Shown here in pieces: positions 49,317-61,322 of a stretch of 64,000 bases of DNA. Both the position numbers and the translations under genes were made by a program. Source of the stretch: Xenophilus sp. L33. Its GTDB lineage: Bacteria; Pseudomonadota; Gammaproteobacteria; Burkholderiales; Burkholderiaceae_C. Every line of letters starts with the position of its first letter. Position 1 is the first letter of the stretch. The notes below the pieces were generated by a model that was not told the origin of the DNA, did no database searches, and saw only the letters and a list, made by a program, of their open reading frames with translations. Where the stretch lies: contig NZ_LMUW01000024.1 in NCBI RefSeq assembly GCF_009765735.1, positions 50,620 through 114,619 on the forward strand. The letters are read 5' to 3'.

Positions 49317-49762
49317 AGGGATCCTTGCGCGGGGCAGTCTTTGTTTCGGTGTTGGTGGCTGCCGCGACTTGCGCTGCTACCGGTGAAGAGGCACCTTATC
49401 TCGGAACCTACGAGCCCTGGAGCCGGGGCTGCATTGGCACGGCTCATCTGCGGGCCAAGACCTTCTCCTGGAAGTCCAGTTGGAGCGATTGCGCGCCGAG
49501 CGGCTATGAAGTATTGGAGACGGCTCCGCGGAACGAACCCCCACGGATTGCTCTGTCGATCAACAAACTCAGCAAGAGTTGCAGATACAAGGTCGTCGAA
49601 ATCATGCGAGAGACGGGCAGTCGCCAGCTTTGGAGTCTCAACGGCTATCCGACTCTGGATGCCTACGAGAAACGCGCTCGGCCCGAATGGAAAAACTCGA
49701 TCTTGGACGGACGAATGGTGCTGTCTTGTTCACTCGACCCTAGACCGGATCCGAGGCCCTGA
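49313..49762 (+). CDS. Secreted cysteine-rich protein paired with the LysM protein
   Basis: 149 residues from a GTG at 49313 overlapping the previous stop by GTGA. The N-terminus KGSLRGAVFVSVLVAAATCA is a signal peptide. The mature part begins near EEAPYLGTYEPWSRGC and holds four cysteines (RGC, SDC, KSC, LSC), enough for two disulfides, and many Trp/Tyr. No catalytic motif is seen and I do not recognise the family. A muramidase-like protein coupled to a small periplasmic disulfide protein has the layout of a lysozyme/inhibitor or effector/immunity pair; this is inference only. Confidence 0.65.
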   Translation: MKGSLRGAVFVSVLVAAATCAATGEEAPYLGTYEPWSRGCIGTAHLRAKTFSWKSSWSDCAPSGYEVLETAPRNEPPRIALSINKLSKSCRYKVVEIMRETGSRQLWSLNGYPTLDAYEKRARPEWKNSILDGRMVLSCSLDPRPDPRP

Positions 49763-49781
49763 AAACCTGACGCGCTGGACC

Positions 49782-50444
49782 TCACGGTTTGAGCTTGGCG
49801 CGCGCCCTCGCCAAAGCCGTAGCGACGATCAATCGCTTTTGGGCCTCGGGATCGGGCTTCTCAGATGCCGTCGCCCCGTCTTGGCTTGCGTCTGCAGGGG
49901 GTGCTTCGCCTTTGGTGGTTGCGCGTTGTGCCGCCGCACCCAACCGCCGCGCATGCACCGCATACCGCGCCCGCGCTTCGCTCGCTTGGGTCTGTGACCA
50001 CGCCGCCCAGCCGCTGCGGCCCTCCGTCACCACGTCGAGCGAGATGCAATCCACCGGACACACCGGGATGCACAGCTCGCAGCCGGTGCAGTGTTGATCG
50101 ATGACCGTGTGCATGCGCTTGTGGATGCCGACGATCGCATCGGTCGGGCAGGCGTCCAGGCACAGGGTGCAGCCGATGCACCAGGCCTCGTCGATCACCG
50201 CCAGCGCGCGCGGGCCCTCGACGCCGAAGCGCGGGTCGATCGGGCGCACCGGCAGGCCGGTGAGCCGCGCCAGCCGCGCCACGCCTTCGGCGCCGCCCGG
50301 CGGGCACTGGTTGATGTCGGCTTCGCCGGCGGCGATGGCCTGGGCATAGCCGGCGCAATCGGGCAGGCCGCAGCGGGTGCACTGCGTCTGCGGCAGCGCA
50401 TCCAGCAGGGCGTCGGCCGAGGCGTTCACGGGCTCGGTCGCCAT
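49782..50444 (-). CDS. rsxB: RsxB/RnfB-like ferredoxin
   Basis: 220 residues. An N-terminal 4Fe-4S motif (CTRCGLPDC with CPPGG downstream, near 22-49) and two ferredoxin clusters (CIGCTLCLDACP near 89 and CTGCELCIPVCP near 119) match the B subunit of the Rsx/Rnf electron-transport complex. The usual N-terminal membrane helix of RnfB is missing and no rsxA, C, D, G or E is adjacent, so it may work as a soluble ferredoxin. The C-terminus is Ala/Lys-rich. This stand-alone form is common in betaproteobacteria next to other housekeeping genes. Confidence 0.87.
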   Translation of the reverse strand: MATEPVNASADALLDALPQTQCTRCGLPDCAGYAQAIAAGEADINQCPPGGAEGVARLARLTGLPVRPIDPRFGVEGPRALAVIDEAWCIGCTLCLDACPTDAIVGIHKRMHTVIDQHCTGCELCIPVCPVDCISLDVVTEGRSGWAAWSQTQASEARARYAVHARRLGAAAQRATTKGEAPPADASQDGATASEKPDPEAQKRLIVATALARARAKLKP

Positions 50445-50472
50445 GAAGGGGACGCCGCGCCGGGGAGCGCGA

Positions 50473-51903
50473 TCAGGCGCTCTTGCGCGCCCGGGGCGCC
50501 GTCTTGCGCGCCGGCGCCGCGGTCTTCGCGGCGACCGCGGCAGTCGCCGTGCGGGTCGCGACGGCGGTGCTGCGCTTGCGCGCGGACGGCGCCGGAATCG
50601 AATCCTCGGCGGCCAGGATCGAATGGTCGGCGCGGGTCTGCGGCTTGTCGTGCGCGGCGATGAAGGCGGTCACCACCGGGTAGACCTGCTCGCGCCAGCG
50701 GCGGCCGCTGAAGATGCCGTAGTGGCCGGCACCGGCGACTTCGAAATGCTTCTTGTCCTTGGCCGGGATGCCGGTGCACAGGTCTTGCGCGGCCTGCGTC
50801 TGGCCTGATCCGGAAATATCGTCCAGCTCGCCCTCGACCGTGAGCAGGCCGACCGAATGGATGTCCTGCGGCCGCACCGCCTCGAGCACGCCGTCGGCGT
50901 TCTTCACCTGCCAGGTGCCGTTGACCAGGTCGAACTTCTGGAAGACGGTCTTGATCGTCTCGAGGTAGTAATCGGCGTCCATGTCGAGCACCGCGTTGTA
51001 CTCGTCATAGAAGGTGCGGTGCGCCTCGGTGCTGGCGTCATCGCCCTTGATCAGGTTCTTGAAGTAGTCGTAGTGGCTGGTCGCGTGGCGGTCGGGGTTC
51101 ATCGCCACGAAGCCGGTGTGCTGCAGGAAGCCGGGATACACGCGCCGGCCGGCACCCGGGAAGCCGTCGGGCACGCGGTAGATCACGTTGTTCTCGAACC
51201 ACTCGAAGCTCTTGTTCATCGCCAGGTTGTTGACCGCGGTCGGCGACTTGCGGGCATCGATCGGTCCGCCCATCATGGTCATCGACAGCGGCAGCGGCTC
51301 GCCGCGGGTGGCCATGAGCGACAGCGCGGCCAGCACCGGCACGGTCGGCTGGCACACGCTGATGACATGGCAGTTGCCGTATTCGGCCTGCAGGTAGCGG
51401 ATGAAGTCCTCGACGTAGTTGACGTAGTCGTCGAGGTGGAATTCGCCTTCCGACAGCGGCACCAGGCGGGCGTTGGTCCAGTCGGTGATGTAGACCTTGT
51501 GGCCCTGCAGCATGGTGCGCACCGTGTCGCGCAGCAGGGTCGCGTAGTGGCCCGACAGCGGCGCGACGATCAGCACCACCGGCTCGCTCTTGAGCGTCTG
51601 CAGGATGTGCGGCTCGTCGGTGAAGCGCTTGAAGCGGCGCAACTGGCAGAACGGCTTCGTGATCTCGACGCTCTCGTGGATCACCACGTCCTTGCCGTCG
51701 ACCTTCACCGTCTTGATGTTGAACTCAGGCTTCTCGTAGTCCTTGCCGAGCCGGTAGAGCAGGTCGTAGCCGGCCGCCATGCGCTGCGCCATCGGCAACT
51801 GGCCCAGGGCGGCGCCGTGGCCGTAGAGCTTGGAGGCAGCCTGTGCGAAGTCCGCAAACGGCTCCATCAGGGAACGTTGCGCTTCGTAGAGTTGATACAG
51901 CAT
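50473..51903 (-). CDS. phaZ: Intracellular polyhydroxybutyrate depolymerase
   Basis: 476 residues from the ATG at 51903. It is a PhaZ1-type enzyme that mobilises native PHB granules. The family active site uses Cys rather than Ser: HVISVCQPTVPVLAALSLM near 181. Other blocks are LIVAPLSGHYATLLRDTV, TDWTNARLVPLSEGEFHLDD and VAGAGHYGIFSGRRWREQVY near 395, with the catalytic His. The last 45 residues form an Ala/Lys/Arg/Thr tail of repeated AATRT/AAKTAAPARK type, like histone H1 or the phasin PhaF. The gene lies 30 kb from phaCAB and has a palindrome in its promoter. Confidence 0.93.
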   Translation of the reverse strand: MLYQLYEAQRSLMEPFADFAQAASKLYGHGAALGQLPMAQRMAAGYDLLYRLGKDYEKPEFNIKTVKVDGKDVVIHESVEITKPFCQLRRFKRFTDEPHILQTLKSEPVVLIVAPLSGHYATLLRDTVRTMLQGHKVYITDWTNARLVPLSEGEFHLDDYVNYVEDFIRYLQAEYGNCHVISVCQPTVPVLAALSLMATRGEPLPLSMTMMGGPIDARKSPTAVNNLAMNKSFEWFENNVIYRVPDGFPGAGRRVYPGFLQHTGFVAMNPDRHATSHYDYFKNLIKGDDASTEAHRTFYDEYNAVLDMDADYYLETIKTVFQKFDLVNGTWQVKNADGVLEAVRPQDIHSVGLLTVEGELDDISGSGQTQAAQDLCTGIPAKDKKHFEVAGAGHYGIFSGRRWREQVYPVVTAFIAAHDKPQTRADHSILAAEDSIPAPSARKRSTAVATRTATAAVAAKTAAPARKTAPRARKSA

Positions 51904-51923
51904 GGGACGACCGGTTGGAGTTG

Positions 51924-51944
51924 TTGCACTGCAATATATCAGCA
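51924..51944 (-). promoter_or_regulatory. phaZ promoter region with TTGCA palindrome
   Basis: TTGCA-C-TGCAA (51924-51934) is a perfect 11-bp palindrome immediately downstream of a TATATT-like -10 (minus strand, 51934-51939), about 20 bases before the phaZ ATG. TGC/GCA-rich palindromes are the known type of site for the PHB-responsive repressor PhaR. Assignment to PhaR is inference; no phaR gene is in the window. Confidence 0.5.
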
Positions 51945-52002
51945 CACTGACGAACGAAATAGAGGAAGCGCCCCAGTCTGGACACGCACCAATGTGAAGT
52001 TT

Positions 52003-52587
52003 TCAGGCTTTTTCCGAGAAGCCTGGAAGCACCGTCAGCCAGGGCCAGCAGCCCTTGTAGTCCGCTGCCTTTTTTGCGAACAGCACGGGGTCGTGAAGCC
52101 GCAGGTTGGGGCGCAGCACGCCTTCGTAAAGGTCTTCCAGGCTCGAAGGCGCATGCAGAACCGGGCCATTGCCGGAAGGCTGCAGTCCGATGCAGGTGCA
52201 GTCGACCAGGAAGCGGTCGATGCCGTCTTGCGAACAGGTCGACGCCGCGTACGGCCGGCCGAACCAGTCCTCGTACTAGGTGTGGACCCGCGCCTGGTTC
52301 TTGGCCTCGATCGTCACCGGCAATGAAGCGAAATGCCGGCGCACCCGCGCCTCTACCACCTGCTCGGCCTCGGCCGAAAGATCGGACGCGTCGAAGTAGA
52401 AGAGGTCGTAGTCGCGGATGCCGGCATCCGGCGCACGTTCGCAGCGCAGGTTCCAGACGGTCTGGAACAGGCAGCCGGCGACCAGCCAGGCGTCGGGCAG
52501 GTCGAGCGCCGGCAGGCCGTCGAGGATCGCCCGGTTGTGCGGATTGCGCAGGGCGTCCTCGACGAAGCGCCCCGCGGAATGAGGCCC
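52003..52587 (-). pseudogene. Nucleotidyltransferase family (NTP_transf_6/DUF925), disrupted
   Basis: Reading on the minus strand from about 52569, the frame codes for RFVEDALRNPHNRAILDGLP, LVAGCLFQTVWNL and DYDLFYFDASDLSAEAEQVV, the hallmark of this family, up to NQARVHT. An amber TAG then occupies 52276-52278. The same frame continues after it with YEDWFGRPYAAS, DGIDRFLVDCTCIGLQ, LEDLYEGVLRPN and a normal stop at 52003-52005. The family usually has Trp at this place, so TGG to TAG is the simplest cause. No ATG exists near the expected N-terminus either, so the 5' end is also damaged. It directly follows the aminotransferase gene. Confidence 0.8.
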
Positions 52588-52589
52588 CG

Positions 52590-53786
52590 TCAGAGGACCT
52601 TGGCGATGCTTTCGCAAACGTAGTCGATGTTCTTGCTGTTGAGCGCGGCCACGCACATGCGGCCGGTGTCGGTGCCGTAGACGCCGAACTCCTCGCGCAG
52701 CCGGATCATCTGGGCCTTGCTCAGGCCCGAGTAGCTGAACATGCCGATCTGCTGGGTGATGAAGCTCATGTCCTGCTTCACGCCGGCGGCCTTCAGGCCG
52801 TCGACCAGCTTCTGCCGCATGGCCTTGATGCGCACCCGCATCTCGGCCAGCTCGCCTTCCCAGACCGCGCGGCGGGCCTGGTCGTTCAGGACCGCGGCCA
52901 CCACCGCGCCGCCGTGGATCGGCGGGTTGCTGTAGTTGGTGCGGATCATGATCTTGAGCTGCGACAGCACCCGCGCGGCCTCGTCCTTGTTCTCGCACAG
53001 CACCGACAGGGCGCCGACGCGCTCGCCGTACAGGCTGAAGCTCTTGGAGAACGAGGTCGAGACGAAGAAGGTCAGGCCGGCCTCGACGAACTTGCCGATC
53101 ACCGCGCCGTCCTCACGGATGCCGTGGCCGAAACCCTGGTAGGCCATGTCGAGGAAGGGCGTCAGCTTCTGGGCCTTGACCGCGGCGATCACCTGCTCCC
53201 ACTGTGCGGCCGTGATGTCGTAGCCGGTCGGGTTGTGGCAGCAGGCGTGCAGAACCACGATGGTGCCGGCCGGCGCGCCCTTCAGCGCGGCCAGCATGCC
53301 TTCGAAATCGATGCCGCGCTTGGCGGCGTCGTAGTAGGGATAGCTTTCGACCTCGAAGCCGGCCTGGGTGAAGAGCGCGCGGTGGTTTTCCCAACTGGGG
53401 TCGCTGATCAGCACCTTGGCGTGCGGGGTCAGCTTCTTCAGGAAGTCGGCGCCGACCTTCAGGCCGCCGGTGCCGCCGAGGGCCTGGATGGTGGCGACGC
53501 GGCCGGACTTGACCGGCTCGCTGTCGGCGCCGAAGACCAGGCTCTTGACCGCGTTGTCATAGGCGGCGATGCCGTCGATCGGCAGGTAGCCGCGGGCGCT
53601 GGGCGCCTTCATCATGTCTTCCTCGGCGGTCTTGACGCAGGCCAGCAGCGGCAGCTTGCCGTTGTCGTCGTAGTAGACGCCGACGCCGAGGTTGACCTTC
53701 TTGGGATTGCCGTCGGCCGCAAATTGCTCGTTGAGGCCCAGGATCGGGTCGCGCGGCGCCATCTCGACGGCGGTGAACATAGACAT
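52590..53786 (-). CDS. Aspartate/aromatic amino acid aminotransferase
   Basis: 398 residues, class I fold, PLP-dependent, very close in length to E. coli AspC/TyrB. N-terminus MSMFTAVEMAPRDPILGLNE; substrate region ATIQALGGTGGLKVGADFL near 100; HACCHNPTGYDITAAQW near 189; PLP Lys in STSFSKSFSLYGERVGAL near 246; and NPPIHGGAVVAAVLNDQ near 283. It transfers amino groups between aspartate, tyrosine or phenylalanine and 2-oxoglutarate. The start at 53786 is backed by AAGGA eight bases upstream. It is divergent from uvrB. Aspartate versus aromatic preference cannot be decided from sequence alone. Confidence 0.93.
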   Translation of the reverse strand: MSMFTAVEMAPRDPILGLNEQFAADGNPKKVNLGVGVYYDDNGKLPLLACVKTAEEDMMKAPSARGYLPIDGIAAYDNAVKSLVFGADSEPVKSGRVATIQALGGTGGLKVGADFLKKLTPHAKVLISDPSWENHRALFTQAGFEVESYPYYDAAKRGIDFEGMLAALKGAPAGTIVVLHACCHNPTGYDITAAQWEQVIAAVKAQKLTPFLDMAYQGFGHGIREDGAVIGKFVEAGLTFFVSTSFSKSFSLYGERVGALSVLCENKDEAARVLSQLKIMIRTNYSNPPIHGGAVVAAVLNDQARRAVWEGELAEMRVRIKAMRQKLVDGLKAAGVKQDMSFITQQIGMFSYSGLSKAQMIRLREEFGVYGTDTGRMCVAALNSKNIDYVCESIAKVL

Positions 53787-53897
53787 GAAAAATCCTTCGG
53801 GGGTTCGATTCACGGAAAACCGGACCTGCGGTACGCTGCCCGGTTGGGTTGAATTTTACCGGCCGCGCCACCAACTCCTCGTTCGACGCCCCACGCC

Positions 53898-56024
<2,127 letters not shown>

Positions 56025-56080
56025 AAGCGGGCCGGAACCCGCCGCCCGGGTTTACCCGAGCAGAGCTGAAGGTCTTCTGT

Positions 56081-56102
56081 TATACTTGACCAAAATGCTC
56101 AA
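56081..56102 (+). promoter_or_regulatory. iscR promoter with candidate IscR operator
   Basis: TATACT (56081-56086) forms a -10-like box merged with the imperfect palindrome TTGACCAAAATGCTCAA (56086-56102), in which TTGA.CA...TG.TCAA is symmetric. It is 140 bases ahead of iscR. IscR is known to repress its own operon through type 1 sites when it carries a 2Fe-2S cluster. The match to a site is by position and symmetry; -35 is weak. Confidence 0.5.
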
Positions 56103-56241
56103 CAACAACGAACTTCGCGATGAAGGCCGACTCCCACTGACTGGTTCACCAGCAGCGCAGGCGTCGGGCAGGACGGAGATGAAGTCGCCGCGGCCCCCGG
56201 CCCTGGTGTCATTTCAACGGTAAGCACTCAAGGAGCTTGCG

Positions 56242-56778
56242 ATGCGTCTCACTACCAAAGGCCGTTTTGCGGTCACGGCCATGATCGATCTGGCCCTGCG
56301 CCAGAACACCGGCCCGGTCACCCTGGCGGCGATCAGCCAGCGCCAGCAGATTTCCCTGTCCTACCTGGAACAACTGTTCGGCAAGCTGCGCCGGCACGAG
56401 CTGGTCGAAAGCACCCGCGGCCCCGGCGGCGGCTATTCGCTCGGCCGCAAGGCTGCGGACATCACGGTCGCCGACATCATCGTCTCGGTCGACGAGCCGA
56501 TCGACGCCACCCAATGCGGCGGCAAGGAAAACTGCCTCGGCGAGGCCGGTCGCTGCATGACCCACGAACTGTGGGCCTCGCTCAACCAGCGCATGGTCGA
56601 GTTCCTCGATTCGGTCACCCTGCAGAAGCTGGTCGACGACCAGATCGCCAAGGGCGTGCAGATCGAGAACAAGCCCGCGGTCAAGCGCGCGATCTCGGCC
56701 CAGCCGGTGGTCAAGCCGATCCGCGTCAATGCGCCGAACTCGGTGTTCGCACTGGGCAACGCCTTCGCCAAGTCGTGA
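56242..56778 (+). CDS. iscR: Fe-S cluster assembly regulator IscR
   Basis: 178 residues, Rrf2 family. The winged helix has MRLTTKGRFAVTAMIDLALR at the start and ISLSYLEQLFGKLRRHELV near 36, with RGPGGGYSLGR in the wing. Three cysteines in CGGKENC and GRC (near 93-107), followed by H in MTHELW, provide the 2Fe-2S ligands. It senses cluster demand and represses isc when loaded. AAGGAG precedes the ATG. The C-terminal 30 residues extend beyond E. coli IscR and are not conserved. First gene of the operon. Confidence 0.96.
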   Translation: MRLTTKGRFAVTAMIDLALRQNTGPVTLAAISQRQQISLSYLEQLFGKLRRHELVESTRGPGGGYSLGRKAADITVADIIVSVDEPIDATQCGGKENCLGEAGRCMTHELWASLNQRMVEFLDSVTLQKLVDDQIAKGVQIENKPAVKRAISAQPVVKPIRVNAPNSVFALGNAFAKS

Positions 56779-56873
56779 TGCCGGGGGCCGCCGTAGCGTC
56801 TTCCGGCGCTGCGGCAACGCCCTCGCCAAGATTCCGATAAAAAAGATCAACCCCACGCCAGCCCGAGCCAGCC

Positions 56874-58094
<1,221 letters not shown>

Positions 58095-58122
58095 ACGCAT
58101 CCAGAATTCAAAGAGGTACCCC

Positions 58123-58536
58123 ATGGCTTACTCATCCAAGGTCATCGACCACTACGAGAATCCCCGCAACGTCGGCTCCTTCGAAAAGGGCGACGACTCG
58201 GTCGGCACCGGCATGGTCGGCGCGCCGGCCTGCGGCGACGTCATGAAGCTGCAGATCAAGGTCAATCCGGAAACCGGCGTGATCGAGGACGCGCGCTTCA
58301 AGACCTACGGCTGCGGCTCGGCGATCGCCTCGTCGTCGCTGGTCACCGAATGGGTCAAGGGCAAGACGCTCGACGAGGCGGCCGCGCTCAAGAACGCGCA
58401 GATCGCCGAGGAACTGGCGCTGCCGCCGGTGAAGATCCACTGCTCGATCCTGGCCGAGGACGCGATCAAGGCGGCGGTGAACGACTACAAGGCCAAGCAC
58501 GGCGCGGTTGCGAAGTCGCAGGAAGCAGTTCACTGA
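58123..58536 (+). CDS. iscU: Fe-S cluster scaffold IscU
   Basis: 137 residues. All three cluster-binding cysteines are visible: GAPACGDV near 37 with the regulatory Asp, [11 protein letters not shown] near 63, and [10 protein letters not shown] near 106. The HscA recognition motif is LPPVKIHC, starting near 99. It holds the nascent 2Fe-2S cluster for transfer with HscA/HscB. GAGGTACCCC precedes the ATG. iscA begins one base after its stop. Confidence 0.97.
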   Translation: MAYSSKVIDHYENPRNVGSFEKGDDSVGTGMVGAPACGDVMKLQIKVNPETGVIEDARFKTYGCGSAIASSSLVTEWVKGKTLDEAAALKNAQIAEELALPPVKIHCSILAEDAIKAAVNDYKAKHGAVAKSQEAVH

Positions 58537-58537
58537 A

Positions 58538-58861
58538 ATGGCTGTGACATTGACCGAAGCGGCCGCGCGCCACGTCAACCGCTACCTCGGCAAGCGAGGC
58601 AAGGGCGTGGGCGTGCGGCTGGGCGTCAAGACCACCGGCTGCTCGGGCCTGGCCTACAAGCTCGAGTACGTCGACGAATTCGCGCCCGAGGACGTGATCT
58701 TCGAGGACCACGGCGTGAAGGTGCTGGTCGACCCCAAGAGCCTGGCCTACATCGACGGCACGCAGCTCGACTTCGTGCGCGAGGGGCTGAACGAGGGCTT
58801 CAAGTTCAACAACCCGAACGAACGCGACCGCTGCGGTTGTGGCGAGAGCTTTCGCATCTGA
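58538..58861 (+). CDS. iscA: A-type Fe-S carrier IscA
   Basis: 107 residues starting at the ATG at 58538, just after the iscU stop. The three conserved cysteines are in [16 protein letters not shown] near 35 and RCGCGESF near 99-101, so metal or cluster binding is intact. A-type carriers deliver clusters to apo-enzymes, particularly 4Fe-4S proteins. Compared with the longer ErpA there is no N-terminal extension; operon position supports IscA. Confidence 0.96.
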   Translation: MAVTLTEAAARHVNRYLGKRGKGVGVRLGVKTTGCSGLAYKLEYVDEFAPEDVIFEDHGVKVLVDPKSLAYIDGTQLDFVREGLNEGFKFNNPNERDRCGCGESFRI

Positions 58862-58922
58862 TCTCGTCAGGCTTTCCGAACCGAGCCGCCACCAAGTCAT
58901 TGCTGGCGGCTTTTCTTTCGCC

Positions 58923-59432
58923 ATGAATCTCAACGACACCGACTTCGAGCTGTTCGCCGTGCCGGCCACCTTCGCGCAGGACCGCGCGACCCTGGACGCC
59001 CGCTGGAAGGAACTGCAGCGCGAAGCCCATCCCGATCGCTTCGCGGCCCAGGGCGCGGCAGCGCAGCGGCTGGCCATGCAATGGTCGGTGCGCATCAACG
59101 AGGCCTACCAGCGGCTGAAGGACCCGGTCCGGCGCGCCACCTACCTGTGCGCGCTGCACGGCGAGCCGATCGATGCCGAGACCAACACCGCGATGCCACC
59201 CGCCTTCCTGATGCAGCAGATGGAATGGCGCGAGAGCCTCGATGAAGCGCAGGCACCGGCCGCGCTCGACGCGCTGCATGCCGAGGTGATCGCGGCGCGG
59301 GCCCGTGCGCTCTCGTCGCTCGACTGGCTCATCGACGAGAAGGGCGACTACGCCGAGGCGGCGCGCCAGGTCAGAGCCCTCATGTTCATCGAGCGCTTTG
59401 CCGCCGACGTCGAAGCGCGGCTCGACGCGTAG
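58923..59432 (+). CDS. hscB: Fe-S assembly co-chaperone HscB
   Basis: 169 residues. The J-domain near the N-terminus contains HPD within [11 protein letters not shown] near 35, which stimulates HscA ATPase. The C-terminal three-helix bundle that binds IscU includes [18 protein letters not shown] near 90 and ends with [16 protein letters not shown]. The ATG at 58923 gives the canonical start [14 protein letters not shown]. It lies 61 bases after iscA and 13 before hscA. Confidence 0.95.
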   Translation: MNLNDTDFELFAVPATFAQDRATLDARWKELQREAHPDRFAAQGAAAQRLAMQWSVRINEAYQRLKDPVRRATYLCALHGEPIDAETNTAMPPAFLMQQMEWRESLDEAQAPAALDALHAEVIAARARALSSLDWLIDEKGDYAEAARQVRALMFIERFAADVEARLDA

Positions 59433-59445
59433 CGACAATACCGCC

Positions 59446-61302
59446 ATGGCACTTCTCCAGATCTCAGAACCCGGCCAGGCGCCGGACCCGCACCAGCGCC
59501 GGATCGCGGTCGGCATCGACCTCGGCACCACCCATTCGCTGGTCGCCGCGGTGCGCAACGGCGTCGCCGAGTGCCTGCCCGATGCCGAAGGCCGCGTGCT
59601 GCTGCCGTCGGCGGTGCGCTACCTCGATGCCGAGCGGCGCCAGATCGGCTTCGATGCGCTGGCGGCGCGGGCGACCGACCCGGCCAACGTGATCACCTCG
59701 GTGAAGCGGCTGATGGGCCGCGGCCTCGCCGACATCGCGCATCGCGACAGCATGACTTACGGGCTCACGGGCGAGGGCGGCATGGTCAAGGTCGCGACCG
59801 CCGCCGGCGAGAAGTCGCCGATCGAGGTCAGCGCCGAGATCCTGGCGACCTTGCGCTATCGCGCCGAGGACACCTTCGACGACGAGCTCTACGGCGTGGT
59901 CATCACGGTGCCGGCCTACTTCGACGAAGGCCAGCGCCAGGCGACCAAGGACGCGGCGCAGCTGGCCGGCCTCAACGTGCTGCGGCTGATCAGCGAGCCC
60001 ACCGCGGCCGCCATCGCCTACGGCCTGGACAACGGCAGCGAAGGCGTTTACGCGGTCTACGACCTGGGCGGCGGCACCTTCGACATCTCCATCCTGCGGC
60101 TGACGCAGGGTGTCTTCGAGGTCATCGCGACCGGCGGCGACTCGGCCCTCGGCGGCGACGACTACGACCATGCGCTGGCCGATGTCGCGGCCGCGCAAGG
60201 CGGCGTGCAGGCTGCGAGCGACCTCGATCGTTCGGCGCTGCTGGTGGCCGCGCGCGCGGCGAAGGAAGCGCTGTCGGACGCCGAATCGACGACGTTCGAG
60301 GCCGCGCTGAGCGGCGGCCCGCTGCGCATCGAGCTGCACCGCGAGCAGTTCGAGGCCGCCACCGCCACGCTGACCCAGCGGACGATCGCCGCGGTGCGCA
60401 AGGCCGTGCGCGACGCCCGCCTGGCGCCGGACGAATTGAAGGGCGTGGTGCTGGTCGGCGGTGCGACGCGCATGCCGCAGGTGCGCCGCGCGGTCGCCGA
60501 ATGCTTCGGCCGCGAACCGCTGGTCAACCTCGATCCCGACCAGGTGGTGGCGCTGGGCGCCGCCATCCAGGCCAACCAGCTGGCCGGCAACGGCGGCGCC
60601 GACGACCTGCTGCTGCTCGACGTGATCCCGCTGTCGCTCGGCATCGAGACCATGGGCGGCCTGGTCGAGCGCATCGTGCCGCGCAACCAGACCATCCCGA
60701 CCGCGATGGCGCAGGACTTCACGACCTACAAGGACGGCCAGACCGCGCTGTCGCTGCACGTGGTGCAGGGCGAGCGCGACCTGGTCGCCGACTGCCGCAG
60801 CCTCGCGCGCTTCGAGCTGCGCGGCATTCCGCCGATGGCCGCGGGCGCCGCCCGCATCCGGGTCACCTTCACCGTCGACGCCGACGGCCTCTTGAGCGTG
60901 GGTGCCAAGGAACAGGTGAGCGGCGTCGAGGCGCACGTCACGGTGAAGCCGTCGTACGGCCTCTCGGACGACCAGATCGCGACCATGCTGCAGCAGAGCT
61001 TCGCCACCGCCCAGGAAGACATGCAGGCGCGGGCGCTGGTAGAGGCGCGGGTCGATGCCGACCGCATGCTGCTGGCCACGCGCAGCGCGCTCGATGCCGA
61101 CGGCGAATTGCTGTCCGCCGAGGACCGCGCCGCGATCGAGGCGCTGATGGACGCCTTGCGCGTCGCACAGGGCGCCAGCGACGCCGCCGTGGTCGAAGCC
61201 GCGACGAAGGCCCTGGCCGACGGCACCGAAGCGTTCGCCGCCGAGCGCATGAACGCGGGCATCGCGCGTGCGCTGGCCGGCCGCCAGATCGAATCCCTCT
61301 GA
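59446..61302 (+). CDS. hscA: Fe-S assembly chaperone HscA
   Basis: 618 residues, specialised Hsp70. ATPase motifs: [18 protein letters not shown] near 22, [17 protein letters not shown] near 181, and [13 protein letters not shown] near 205. [18 protein letters not shown] near 340 precedes the linker [14 protein letters not shown] near 385. The substrate domain binds the LPPVK motif of IscU. It drives cluster release from IscU with HscB. The N-terminus has an extra 20 residues typical of HscA, separating it from DnaK. Confidence 0.96.
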   Translation: MALLQISEPGQAPDPHQRRIAVGIDLGTTHSLVAAVRNGVAECLPDAEGRVLLPSAVRYLDAERRQIGFDALAARATDPANVITSVKRLMGRGLADIAHRDSMTYGLTGEGGMVKVATAAGEKSPIEVSAEILATLRYRAEDTFDDELYGVVITVPAYFDEGQRQATKDAAQLAGLNVLRLISEPTAAAIAYGLDNGSEGVYAVYDLGGGTFDISILRLTQGVFEVIATGGDSALGGDDYDHALADVAAAQGGVQAASDLDRSALLVAARAAKEALSDAESTTFEAALSGGPLRIELHREQFEAATATLTQRTIAAVRKAVRDARLAPDELKGVVLVGGATRMPQVRRAVAECFGREPLVNLDPDQVVALGAAIQANQLAGNGGADDLLLLDVIPLSLGIETMGGLVERIVPRNQTIPTAMAQDFTTYKDGQTALSLHVVQGERDLVADCRSLARFELRGIPPMAAGAARIRVTFTVDADGLLSVGAKEQVSGVEAHVTVKPSYGLSDDQIATMLQQSFATAQEDMQARALVEARVDADRMLLATRSALDADGELLSAEDRAAIEALMDALRVAQGASDAAVVEAATKALADGTEAFAAERMNAGIARALAGRQIESL

Positions 61303-61322
61303 GAAGAACAACAAGAAGCACG

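Noticed and set aside
52276..52278. Recoded TAG (pyrrolysine)
   Set aside because: No pyl genes are expected in this lineage and the homologous position is Trp, so a point mutation is simpler.
53787..53897. LexA box in the uvrB upstream region
   Set aside because: No CTG-N10-CAG-type palindrome was found in the divergent gap.
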